Below are positions 52,110 through 60,833 of a stretch of 64,000 nt of DNA, piece by piece (position 1 is the first letter of the stretch; each line of letters begins with the position of its first letter). The DNA is taken from assembly GCF_031195445.1 (NCBI RefSeq), contig NZ_CP133480.1, positions 1,784,001 through 1,848,000 on the forward strand. The letters are read 5' to 3'. The position numbers and the translations under genes are program-made. The notes under the pieces are model-generated. The model did not search any database, was not told the origin of the DNA, and was given only the letters and a program-made list of their open reading frames with translations. The DNA comes from Acuticoccus sp. MNP-M23 (GTDB lineage Bacteria > Pseudomonadota > Alphaproteobacteria > Rhizobiales > Amorphaceae).

Positions 52110-53203
52110 CCCAGACCGGAATACCGTTTCACTTCATGCGCGGCGGCTCCTCGCGCGGGCCCTACTTCGACCGTGCTGACCTGCCGGAAGACCGTGATCG
52201 CCTGTCCGAAGTCCTGATGGCGGTGGTTGGCGCCGGCCACACCTGGAATATTGACGGGATCGGCGGCGGCACTGCCGTCACCACCAAGGTCGCGATGCTG
52301 AGCCCGTCCGCGCGTGACGATTGCGACGTGGACTATTTCTTTGCGCAGGTGGCCGTTGCCGAGCGGCTGGTGGACTACAAGCCCACCTGCGGCAACATCC
52401 TGTCTGCCGTCGGCCCCGCCGCGATCGAGAAGGGGATGGTCCGCGCGACGGACGGGGAGACGCGGGTGCGCATTTACGCCGTCAACACCGGCGCGCGGAT
52501 CGAGGCCATCGTGAAGACGCCCGGCGGCGTGGTCGAGTACGAGGGCGACACCGAGATTGCCGGCGTCCCCGGCACGGCGGCCCCCGTCGCGCTCAACTTC
52601 CTCGACACAGTGGGGTCCTCCACCGGCGCACTCCTCCCCACAGGCAACCTGATCGACACCATCGACGGCCTTGAGGTCACCTGCATCGACGTTGCGATGC
52701 CGCTGATGATCGCGCGGGCCGCCGACCTCGGCCTCACCGGGCTGGAAACGGCGGCTGAGCTTGACGCCAACCGCGCCTTCTACGAGCGGATCGAGCCGAT
52801 CCGGATCGAAGCCGGCAAGCGGATGGGGATGGGCGATGTCACCAAGTCCGTCACGCCGAAAATCGGCCTCGTTGCACCGCCAAAGGCCGGCGGCACCGTG
52901 CTGACGCGCTACTTCATGCCGTGGAATTGCCACCCGACCATGGCCGTCACCGGCGCGCAGTGCCTTGCCGCCTGCGTCCTCACCCCGGGCACCGTGGCGG
53001 ACGGAATGGCCGAAGGCCTCACCGGCACCGCCCCGCAGCTGGTCGAGATCGAGCATCCGTCCGGCATCATCGAGGTGATGGTGGACTTCGAGAACGGGGC
53101 GGACGGCCTCACCCTGAAGTCGGCCGGGCTGGTGCGCACCGCGCGGATGCTGGCGCGCGGCGAGGTGATGGTCCCGGCCTCAGTCTGGGACGGCACACGC
53201 TAA
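52106..53203 (+). CDS. PrpF-family isomerase, second paralogue
   Basis: The 365-residue PrpF-fold protein has FHFMRGGSSRGPYF at the start, CGNILSAVGPAAIEKGMV and [21 protein letters not shown]. It is clearly related to the galD product at 40506 but with a Thr where galD has Cys in the [11 protein letters not shown] motif. It probably isomerises the imported tri-acid. The ATG overlaps the permease stop by 4 nt, so it is coupled with uptake. Confidence 0.85.
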   Translation: MTQTGIPFHFMRGGSSRGPYFDRADLPEDRDRLSEVLMAVVGAGHTWNIDGIGGGTAVTTKVAMLSPSARDDCDVDYFFAQVAVAERLVDYKPTCGNILSAVGPAAIEKGMVRATDGETRVRIYAVNTGARIEAIVKTPGGVVEYEGDTEIAGVPGTAAPVALNFLDTVGSSTGALLPTGNLIDTIDGLEVTCIDVAMPLMIARAADLGLTGLETAAELDANRAFYERIEPIRIEAGKRMGMGDVTKSVTPKIGLVAPPKAGGTVLTRYFMPWNCHPTMAVTGAQCLAACVLTPGTVADGMAEGLTGTAPQLVEIEHPSGIIEVMVDFENGADGLTLKSAGLVRTARMLARGEVMVPASVWDGTR

Positions 53204-53238
53204 GACCGCCCCTCTTCCTCGACCACAGGGATAACCTG

Positions 53239-54939
53239 ATGACCACGCGGAAAACCTACGACGTTCTTGCCGAGGCATTCCGGCAGGAGGGCGTCGACAC
53301 CTGCTTCGCCCTCCTCGGCGACGCCAACATGAACTGGGCGACTTCCCTTGCCGAGCGCGGCGCGCGGATGATCTATGTCCGGCACGAACACAACGCCGTG
53401 TCGGCCGCCATGTCGCATGCGCGTGCCACCGGGGCGCCGGGTGTCGCAACCGTCACCTGCGGCCCGGGCCTGACGCAGATCCTCACCGCGCTGCCAGCCG
53501 CGGTGCGCGCCGGTATTCCGCTGGTGGTCTTTGCCGGCGAAGCGCCTCTGAAGTCGGCCTGGTACAATCAGGCAATCGACCAGGCCCCGTTCATCACCGC
53601 CACCGGAGCGGCCTACCGCGCCCTTCACCACCCCGAGCGGATGCCCGCCGAAATCCGCGATGCGTTCCTGCAGGCGCGCATGGAAAACCGCCCCGTGGTG
53701 CTCGGTGTCCCGTTCGACCTTCAGAACCGCGACTGGACCGGCCCGGACACGCTGCCCGCCCCCTCGCGCCAGATCATGCCCCGGGTCGGCCGGATGCACC
53801 CGGCACCGGACGATGTGGCGCGCGCCGCCGCCATGGTGGATGGTGCCAGCCGCATTGTGGTGATGGCAGGCCGGGGCGCCGTTGTGGCGGATGCGGGAGC
53901 CGCCTGCCGGGCACTTGCCGAGAAGACCGGCGGGCTTCTGGCCACCACGCTCCCGGCCCGCGGGCTGTTCCATGACGATCCGTTCTCGCTTGGAATTGCG
54001 GGCGGCTTTTCCACCACGGTCGCGCGAGAGCTTCTGGCCGAGGCCGATCTGGTGATTGCCGCCGGCACCATTCTCGCCCACCACAACGCCGATGGCGGCA
54101 AGCTCTTTCCCAGGGCCGCGGTGCTCCAGATCGACACCGACCCCCGGGCCATCAGCCAGGGCCGCCTTGCCGCGCAGGATCACATCCGCGCCGATGCCCG
54201 CGTGGGCGTGGAGGCGCTGACGGCGGCCATCACGCCCGCAGAAGGCGGCCGCGTCTGGCGGTCGGCGCCCATCGCCCGCGCCATTGCCGAAACGCCAGCG
54301 GACATGGCGGTGTTTCCGGCTCCGGCCGAAGGCACGTTCGACCCGCGGGACGTGGTGGCCGCGCTTGACGCCGCCATTCCGGCGGACTGGGAGTGCGTGA
54401 ACTCGTCCGGCCACTGCTCTTTCTACTTTGCGCAGATGCCGCACCGGCCGGTGGCGCACTTCCACACCATCCGCGAGTTCGGTGCCATCGGGAACGGGCT
54501 CGCCTATGCCATGGGCGTTGCAGCGGCGCGGCCCGGCCGCAAGGTCGTGTTGTTCGACGGCGACGGCAGTCTGCTCATGAATGTGCAGGAGCTGGAAACC
54601 ATCCGCCGCCACAAGCTCGACATCGCTATCTGCGTGCTGAACGACGGCGCCTATGGGTCCGAGATCCACAAGCTCCGATCCGAAGGCATCAGCGATGCTG
54701 GCGCGGTGTTCGGCTATCCGGACCTTGGCGCCATCGCGCGCGGCTTTGGCATCGACGGGCGGAAGGTGAGCGCGCTGGACGATGTGGCGGGACTGGTGGA
54801 GGCGTTCGGCGCCGGCAGCGGCCCGGCATTGTGGGATTTTCACGTCTGCGACAAGATCGCGTCGCCGGTGATCCGGCGCGCCCATCCGCACGGGCACGCG
54901 GGTGTCGAACAGGCTGTGCCGTGGGAGCGCTTCAGGTGA
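53239..54939 (+). CDS. Thiamin-diphosphate enzyme of the acetolactate synthase family
   Basis: The 566-residue protein has the PYR domain with catalytic Glu (YVRHEHNAVSAAMSHARATG), the central FAD/structural domain, and the PP domain with GDGSLLMNVQELETIRRHKLDIAICVLNDGAYG, the ThDP/Mg site. Family members decarboxylate or join 2-oxoacids. With a hydroxyacid dehydrogenase next to it, a 2-oxoacid substrate is likely, but its identity cannot be told. It follows prpF by 35 bp. Confidence 0.88.
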   Translation: MTTRKTYDVLAEAFRQEGVDTCFALLGDANMNWATSLAERGARMIYVRHEHNAVSAAMSHARATGAPGVATVTCGPGLTQILTALPAAVRAGIPLVVFAGEAPLKSAWYNQAIDQAPFITATGAAYRALHHPERMPAEIRDAFLQARMENRPVVLGVPFDLQNRDWTGPDTLPAPSRQIMPRVGRMHPAPDDVARAAAMVDGASRIVVMAGRGAVVADAGAACRALAEKTGGLLATTLPARGLFHDDPFSLGIAGGFSTTVARELLAEADLVIAAGTILAHHNADGGKLFPRAAVLQIDTDPRAISQGRLAAQDHIRADARVGVEALTAAITPAEGGRVWRSAPIARAIAETPADMAVFPAPAEGTFDPRDVVAALDAAIPADWECVNSSGHCSFYFAQMPHRPVAHFHTIREFGAIGNGLAYAMGVAAARPGRKVVLFDGDGSLLMNVQELETIRRHKLDIAICVLNDGAYGSEIHKLRSEGISDAGAVFGYPDLGAIARGFGIDGRKVSALDDVAGLVEAFGAGSGPALWDFHVCDKIASPVIRRAHPHGHAGVEQAVPWERFR

Positions 54940-55913
54940 AGGTTCACATTCTCGACGATTATTTCGACACTCTGCGCAATCTGCCGAGCTTCGAGGCGCT
55001 GGCCGGGCACGATGTCACCGTCTGGACCGACCATCAGCCGGAGCCGGCGGTGCTGGCCAAGCGGCTGGATGGTGCCGAGGCGGTGATCCTGTTTCGCGAA
55101 CGCACGCCCGTCACCGCCGAACTCGCAGGTCTCCTGACGACGGTGAAGCTCATCGCCATGCGCGGCGGTCATCCGCACGTAGATGTCGAGGCGTTGACGG
55201 CGGCCGGCATCGCGTTTGCGTCCGAGAAGGGCGAGGGAGGGCCGTCGGTCGCCGCAGCGGAGCTGACCTTTGCGTTGATTTTGGCCGCTGCACGGCAGTT
55301 GCCGGCGCAGATTGCGTCGGCGCGGGCGGGGCACTGGCAGTCCGGCGTGGGCCGCACCCTCAAGGGACGCACGCTGGGGCTCCTTGGTTATGGACGGCTC
55401 GCGCGCATGGTGGCTGACTACGCCCGCGCCTTCGGCATGAACGTGGTGGTCTGGGGCTCGCCAGACGGGCGCGCACGGGCAGCGGCTGCCGGCGAGACCG
55501 TTGCCGCCAGCCGCACCGCATTCTTTGCAGAACCGGATTTCGTATCACTCCACCAGCGGCTGGTGCCGGAGACGCGGCACGCCGTCACGGCCGAAGACCT
55601 TGCCGCCATGCGCAGCGATGCGGTGCTGATCAACACGGCGCGCGCGGGACTGATTGCGCCGGGCGCGCTTGTGGCAGCGCTGGATGCCGGCCGCCCGGGC
55701 GGCGCGGCCATCGATGTTCTGGACGGCGAACCGGTGACCGACCCGTCCGATCCGGTGCTGTCGCATCCGAAAATCATCGCCACGCCGCACATCGGTTTTG
55801 TCACCGAGGACGAGCTTGATCGGCAGTTCGCCGACATTTACGCATTGGTGAATGCGTTCGCCAATGGCGAGCCGCGGTCGGTGATCAATCCGTCCGTTCT
55901 GGCGGCGCGCTGA
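54936..55913 (+). CDS. D-2-hydroxyacid dehydrogenase
   Basis: The 325-residue NAD-dependent enzyme has TLGLLGYGRLARMVADYARAFG (Rossmann loop), catalytic Arg in MRGGHP and INTARAGLI, Glu in VLDGEP and His in TPHIGF. The GTG at 54936 overlaps the stop of the ThDP gene (GTGA). It ends the plus-strand operon and overlaps the convergent LysR gene by 29 nt at the tails. Confidence 0.9.
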   Translation: MKVHILDDYFDTLRNLPSFEALAGHDVTVWTDHQPEPAVLAKRLDGAEAVILFRERTPVTAELAGLLTTVKLIAMRGGHPHVDVEALTAAGIAFASEKGEGGPSVAAAELTFALILAAARQLPAQIASARAGHWQSGVGRTLKGRTLGLLGYGRLARMVADYARAFGMNVVVWGSPDGRARAAAAGETVAASRTAFFAEPDFVSLHQRLVPETRHAVTAEDLAAMRSDAVLINTARAGLIAPGALVAALDAGRPGGAAIDVLDGEPVTDPSDPVLSHPKIIATPHIGFVTEDELDRQFADIYALVNAFANGEPRSVINPSVLAAR

Positions 55914-56829
55914 ACCCGGGCGATTGCGTCGCGCCACCCGGCGCGCTGGCCAGCTGCGCTTCAATCATGGCCAGGAGGGTGGCAGCCGGTTCGCCCACAG
56001 GCACGCCGCGGCGGGTTGCAACGCCGAGGGTCCGCGTCAGGCCCGGTCCGCGGAACGGCAGTGCAACCAGCCCGTCCGGCGCGAGGGACGTCGCCATCCG
56101 CGGCAGGATGGTGAACGCCGCGCCGGCGCGCACCAGGCTCATGGCGGTGACGGCGTTGCGCACCTCGTAGCGCCACACGATCCGGTCCCGGTGTTCGCCG
56201 AGCCCGTCGTCGACCAGCTGCCGGTTCTTCGACTGGGAGGTGATGCGGACCATCACCTTGCCCTCAAGATCCGCCGGGACCACGTCGGCGCGAGCGGCAA
56301 TCGGGTGGTCCGCCGGCACCAGCAGCATGTACGGCTCATCATAGATCGGGCGGATCTCGCAGTCGGACGTGTCGGCCGAAACGACGGTGATGCCGAATTC
56401 CACATTGCCGGCGATCACCGCATCGAAGATGTGCTGGACCGGCATGTCATTCAGAAGAATGGACGTTTCGGGATGCGAGTCGGCAAACCGCGCCAGCACA
56501 TCGGGCAACAGCGAGTTGGCGAGGGTGGGAAGGCAGGCAAACACGATCCGCCGGCGGCGGGCGCGCCCTTGGGCGGCGACATCGGCGTAGGCGCCCTGCA
56601 GACCCTCAAGCAGTGTCTTGACTTGCGGGAGGAGGGTCTGGCCGGCGCGGGTCAGGGAGACTTCGCGGCTGTTGCGTTCCAGGAGCTGGACGCCAAGCTC
56701 GCTCTCGATCTTGCGGATACGGTGGCTGAGCGCGGTTTGTGACAGGCTGAGCGCATCGGCGGCCCGCTGGAAGCTGCCGCGCTCGGCGATGGAAACAAAG
56801 GCTTCTAGCCCGAGATAATCGACACGCAC
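55885..56829 (-). CDS. LysR-family regulator
   Basis: The 314-residue protein has a standard N-terminal HTH (YLGLEAFVSIAERGSFQRAA, SLSQTALSHRIRKIESELG) and a LysR effector domain. The start is GTG at 56829. Its tail overlaps the dehydrogenase gene by 29 nt, which suggests it belongs to the same locus. The likely target is the tricarboxylate cluster, inferred from position. Confidence 0.92.
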   Translation of the reverse strand: MRVDYLGLEAFVSIAERGSFQRAADALSLSQTALSHRIRKIESELGVQLLERNSREVSLTRAGQTLLPQVKTLLEGLQGAYADVAAQGRARRRRIVFACLPTLANSLLPDVLARFADSHPETSILLNDMPVQHIFDAVIAGNVEFGITVVSADTSDCEIRPIYDEPYMLLVPADHPIAARADVVPADLEGKVMVRITSQSKNRQLVDDGLGEHRDRIVWRYEVRNAVTAMSLVRAGAAFTILPRMATSLAPDGLVALPFRGPGLTRTLGVATRRGVPVGEPAATLLAMIEAQLASAPGGATQSPGFSAPPERTD

Positions 56830-56906
56830 CCGCTAGCCTCGCGATCCCCTCGCGCCAACGTACAGCGCCATGGCTCTGGCGAAAAGGGCTGCTGCTGACG
56901 TTCCAG

Positions 56907-57380
56907 TCAGCCGCGCATCATCAGCTGCGTCGGTGCGGGACGGTCGTCGATCGCGAAAAACGGTGCGACGGGATCTTCGGTCAGGAGGTCTTCAACCGTC
57001 ATCGCATCCAGAGTGTCCAGGAAGGCGGCGAAACCCATGCCGAGGGCCTGATTGAGCTTCCGGTCCACAGCGTCGGATTTCAGCTCGTGGCTGGCCATGA
57101 GCTTGGCGGGACCGCAACGCTGAAAGCGCGGCTCGAACACCCGGACCACGGCGCCAAGGGCCAGCTCACCGGGTGGCGCCGCAAGCCTTATTCCGCCGTT
57201 GCGCCCGCGAACGGAAGTGACGAGACCGGCTTTGGTCGCACTTTTCAAAAGCTTGAAAATTGTAAATTCGGTCAACCCGGTGTCGGCCGCGACAGTTTTG
57301 ACGGACGTGATCTCGGGATGAAACTTTGCACAATATGCAAGTACGCGAAGGGCGTAGCGTGTCTGTTCTGTGAGGCGCAT
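56907..57380 (-). CDS. Rrf2-family regulator
   Basis: The 157-residue protein starts MRLTEQTRYALRVLAYCAKF, with a winged HTH (VAADTGLTEFTIFKLLKSATKAGLVTSVRGRNGGIRLA). Only one Cys (in RCGPAKL) lies in the region where NsrR or IscR have three, so an Fe-S cluster of that kind is not expected. AGGATGAA precedes the ATG at 57380. Confidence 0.88.
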   Translation of the reverse strand: MRLTEQTRYALRVLAYCAKFHPEITSVKTVAADTGLTEFTIFKLLKSATKAGLVTSVRGRNGGIRLAAPPGELALGAVVRVFEPRFQRCGPAKLMASHELKSDAVDRKLNQALGMGFAAFLDTLDAMTVEDLLTEDPVAPFFAIDDRPAPTQLMMRG

Positions 57381-58073
57381 TTCATCCTGCGTAACTGTTT
57401 CCGAGAGGATAGCGAGCAATCGAGCAGTTGCATAGCGTGCAATCGAATTCAACTAGATTAGAAAAATTCAAATTTGGCTCCTTCAGCTGTGCCCGAATGC
57501 TGGCAATTTCAACGGGCGCATGAAGGAAAAATAAGACCGAACGCCTATGAATTTCAGCTTATCCGCAAGTCGTTCAATCCATGGTTGGGCTTATGAGAGG
57601 TATAAATTCCAGTGGCCAAGCAGTGCAGCGCAATAAGCTTTGAATGGAACGAAATTATTAGCAATATTGACGCTGCATCTATGAAATCTCCGACGCTGTC
57701 ACGAGTGGGTTCGGAGAGGAACACTCAGATGGAATTGAGTGTTCCGGGACAACCTGCCTCCTTGGAATCGCTACAGATTCAGATGTTTAAAGCGTAAGCC
57801 GATGCCGCATGCTTGCGAAAACGTCTTTGGCTACCGGTACAAAATTTGACGTCCCAACCAACGCCGCAACCGGTGGGCGTCCGGAAATTGGCAACGGATT
57901 GCCTCGATGGGGTGTCGGGCCTCCTGCCCTTCGCCGGTTCGGCGTCAGGCGATGTCGGCCAACGGGATCGGATTTGCCGCAGCGGCGTTGTATCAATTGG
58001 ATCAGTTGAGGGTCGGCGCTCCGTTGTACCGGGCGGTCAGCATTCGCGCCCGCAATGAAAGCCGGGAGGCGAC
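57381..58073. other. 693-bp AT-richer intergenic region
   Basis: This stretch is visibly richer in A and T than the surroundings from about 57440 to 57790. It holds the promoter of the Rrf2 gene and a perfect 10-bp inverted repeat at 57718-57745. Short open frames exist (for example 57612-57797) but lack ribosome-binding sites or recognisable families. The part from 57790 to 58073 is GC-rich again and has overlapping frames on both strands. Confidence 0.5.
57718..57745. repeat. Perfect 10-bp inverted repeat
   Basis: GGAACACTCA and TGAGTGTTCC are separated by 8 nt. No T run follows, so it is more likely an operator, an RNA hairpin or a mobile-element remnant than a terminator. Confidence 0.75.
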
Positions 58074-59555
58074 GTGGACCAGAAACCACTGCTTGAGCGT
58101 GGGCAAACGTGCTGGCGGATCGAACACGCCGACCGGATGCGTGTCATCGTGGACGGTGCCGATTTCTTCAGAGCCGCCAAGGCGGCGATGCTTCAGGCGC
58201 AGCATACGATCATGCTGATCGGCTGGGACTTCGACACGCGCATCAAGCTTGAGCCGGAAGGGGCAACGCTCGCGGGACCCAACACGCTTGGCGAATTTCT
58301 GGCCTGGCTCCCGGAGCAGGCCGACGGCTTGCAGATCTACATGCTGAAATGGGATTTCGGGGCGGTCCAGTCCGTGGGACGCGGCATGTTGCCGGTGTTC
58401 ATCACGGACATTCTGACCACCGACGCCCTGCACTTCCGCCTCGATGCCGAGCACCCGCTGGGAGCCGCGCACCACTCCAAGATTGTCGTGATCGACGACT
58501 CGGTTGCGTTTTGCGGCGGGATCGACATGACCGAGGAGCGCTGGGACACCAGCGAGCACCGGGACCAGAACCCTCACCGCGTGACCGTGGGCGGCGAGCC
58601 GAGCAAGCCGTGGCACGATGCGACGACCATCGTCGACGGCGGGGTCGCCGAGGCGCTGGGCGACCTTGCCCGCGAGCGCTGGCGCCGTGCCACCGGCGAA
58701 ACGCTGACGCCGCCGCCATCCCACCACAGCATCTGGCCCGACGACCTTGTGCCGACGCTGCGCGACATTCCCATCGGCATTGCCCGCACGTTCCCGGACT
58801 TTGACGGCTATGGCGAAGTGCGCGAGATCGAAGCGTTCTATCTGGAGGTGATCGCCGCCGCGCAGGATATTTTATATATCGAGACGCAATATCTCGCCTC
58901 CCGCTGCATGGTGGAGGCGATCAAGTCCCGTCTTGCTGAAGAGGACGGGCCGGAAATCATCGTCATCCTGCCGCGAAAGTCGGAAGGGTGGCTGCGGCGC
59001 AAGGCGATGGACGGTGCGCGCTATCACCTGCTGCACGAGCTGTGGGAGGCCGATCGCTACGGCCACTTCGGCGCGTTCTATCCCGTGACTGCGGCGGGCG
59101 TCGCAATTTATGTGCACGCCAAAGTGCTGATTGCGGATGGGCGGGCGCTGCGGGTCGGTTCGTCCAACCTCAACAACCGCTCCATGGGGTTCGATACCGA
59201 GTGCGACCTGATTGTCGACGCCGCCGTTGCGCCGGACAAGGCCGACGCGGTGCGCGAAGCCGCGCTATCGGTGCGCCGGACGCTGGTGTGTGAGCACCTT
59301 GGCATTGTCGATGCGCAGCTGGATGCGGCGCTGGAGGAGGCGGACGGCTCTCTTCTCGGCGCCCTTCGGCTTCTGATCCATGACGGGCGCTCGCTGCGAG
59401 CGTTCACGCCCGAGGAGATCGAGGAGGATCAGAGCATCATGACCAACAACGCCTTTGCCGATCCTGAGGCGGCCGAAGGTTTTGGCGGGCGCGTGTTCGA
59501 CGGCGTCGGCGATCTCGTCAACGGGCTGGTTGGCGGAGAGTCGGCCGAGCGATAG
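58074..59555 (+). CDS. Phospholipase D-family protein with two HKD motifs
   Basis: The 493-residue protein has two catalytic HxKx4D-type motifs: HHSKIVVIDDSVAFCGGID near residue 136 and VHAKVLIADGRALRVGSSN near 346. They form a phosphatidyl-transferring active site for phospholipid cleavage or cardiolipin-like synthesis. No signal peptide is seen. The start is GTG at 58074 after GGGAGG. It converges with recA. Confidence 0.88.
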   Translation: MDQKPLLERGQTCWRIEHADRMRVIVDGADFFRAAKAAMLQAQHTIMLIGWDFDTRIKLEPEGATLAGPNTLGEFLAWLPEQADGLQIYMLKWDFGAVQSVGRGMLPVFITDILTTDALHFRLDAEHPLGAAHHSKIVVIDDSVAFCGGIDMTEERWDTSEHRDQNPHRVTVGGEPSKPWHDATTIVDGGVAEALGDLARERWRRATGETLTPPPSHHSIWPDDLVPTLRDIPIGIARTFPDFDGYGEVREIEAFYLEVIAAAQDILYIETQYLASRCMVEAIKSRLAEEDGPEIIVILPRKSEGWLRRKAMDGARYHLLHELWEADRYGHFGAFYPVTAAGVAIYVHAKVLIADGRALRVGSSNLNNRSMGFDTECDLIVDAAVAPDKADAVREAALSVRRTLVCEHLGIVDAQLDAALEEADGSLLGALRLLIHDGRSLRAFTPEEIEEDQSIMTNNAFADPEAAEGFGGRVFDGVGDLVNGLVGGESAER

Positions 59556-59589
59556 GGCCGGCCTGGCGACGCCGCGGGTCCGCCGGGTT

Positions 59590-59618
59590 GCGCTGCCGAG
59601 CGAGGGGCCCGGCAGCGC
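59590..59618. terminator. Hairpin between convergent pld and recA
   Basis: GCGCTGCCG and CGGCAGCGC form a perfect 9-bp stem with an 11-nt loop, 6 bp downstream of the recA stop. There is no strong T run, so it may end transcription from both sides only partly. Confidence 0.55.
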
Positions 59619-59624
59619 TCTGCA

Positions 59625-60743
59625 TCATTCTGCGGCTGAGATGTCCTCGTCCGGGCTGTCGGCATCGGCGTCCGGTTCCGGCGCGCCGATGATCTTCTCG
59701 GCAATGAGGCCTGCATTCTGGCGGATGGCCGCCTCGATGGTATTGGCCACTTCCGGGTTGTCGCGCAGGAACTGCTTGGAGTTCTCGCGGCCCTGACCGA
59801 GGCGCTGACTGTCGTAGGAGAACCAGGCGCCCGCCTTCTCGACGATGCCGGCCTTGACGCCAAGGTCGAGAAGCTCGCCGAGCTTGGAAACGCCCTCGCC
59901 GTACATGATGTCGAACTCGACCTCGCGGAACGGCGGTGCGAGTTTGTTCTTTACAACCTTGACGCGGGTCTGGTTGCCCGTCACCTCGTCACGATCCTTG
60001 ATCGAGCCGATGCGGCGAATGTCGAGGCGGACCGAGGCGTAGAATTTCAGCGCGTTGCCGCCGGTGGTGGTTTCGGGCGAGCCGAACATCACGCCGATCT
60101 TCATGCGGATCTGGTTGATGAAGATGACCATGGTGTGGCTGCGCGAGATCGAACCGGTCAGCTTGCGCAGCGCCTGGCTCATCAGGCGGGCCTGAAGGCC
60201 GGGGAGCTGGTCGCCCATCTCGCCCTCAAGCTCGGCGCGCGGGGTGAGGGCGGCGACGGAGTCGACCACCAGCACGTCCACCGCGCCGGACCGCACCAGC
60301 GTATCGGTGATTTCCAGCGCCTGCTCGCCGGCATCGGGCTGTGAGATGAGAAGATCGTCGACCTGGACACCCAGCTTGCGGGCATAGATCGGGTCGAGCG
60401 CGTGCTCGGCATCCACAAACGCGCAGATGCCACCCTTCTTCTGTGCCTCGGCGATCACGTGCAGCGCCAGCGTGGTCTTGCCCGACGATTCGGGGCCGAA
60501 GACCTCGACGATGCGGCCGCGCGGCAGCCCGCCGATTCCGAGGGCAATGTCGAGGCCGAGAGAGCCTGTGGGCACCGTCTCGATTTCCACCTGCTGCCCG
60601 GCGCCGAGCTTCATGACCGCGCCCTTGCCGAACGCACGCTCGATGTTCGCAAGTGCGGCGGAGAGGGCCTTCGCCTTGTCGTTCGAGCTGCCGTCAACCA
60701 GACGTAGATCCGATTGCGACGTGCCGCTTCCCTTACGCTTCAT
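59625..60743 (-). CDS. recA: Recombinase RecA
   Basis: The 372-residue protein has Walker [10 protein letters not shown], Walker [11 protein letters not shown], the L2 loop region [19 protein letters not shown] and an acidic C-terminal tail ([12 protein letters not shown]). It is the complete RecA for strand exchange and LexA cleavage. An SOS box lies 47-61 bp upstream. Confidence 0.98.
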   Translation of the reverse strand: MKRKGSGTSQSDLRLVDGSSNDKAKALSAALANIERAFGKGAVMKLGAGQQVEIETVPTGSLGLDIALGIGGLPRGRIVEVFGPESSGKTTLALHVIAEAQKKGGICAFVDAEHALDPIYARKLGVQVDDLLISQPDAGEQALEITDTLVRSGAVDVLVVDSVAALTPRAELEGEMGDQLPGLQARLMSQALRKLTGSISRSHTMVIFINQIRMKIGVMFGSPETTTGGNALKFYASVRLDIRRIGSIKDRDEVTGNQTRVKVVKNKLAPPFREVEFDIMYGEGVSKLGELLDLGVKAGIVEKAGAWFSYDSQRLGQGRENSKQFLRDNPEVANTIEAAIRQNAGLIAEKIIGAPEPDADADSPDEDISAAE

Positions 60744-60789
60744 AGGTTCCGCCCATGTTTGATGCCCTATCCTACAACAAGCCGCTTAC

Positions 60790-60804
60790 GTTCGCAATCT
60801 GTTC
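60790..60804. promoter_or_regulatory. LexA SOS box upstream of recA
   Basis: GTTC-N7-GTTC (read as GAAC-N7-GAAC towards recA) is the alphaproteobacterial LexA site, different from the palindromic gamma-proteobacterial box. It lies 47 bp from the recA start. Confidence 0.85.
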
Positions 60805-60833
60805 GAAAACTTAAGATTTAGTTAACGCAACGC

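Noticed and set aside
57612-57797. 61-residue frame in the AT-rich gap
   Set aside because: No ribosome-binding site, unlike any family I know, and it spans the inverted repeat.
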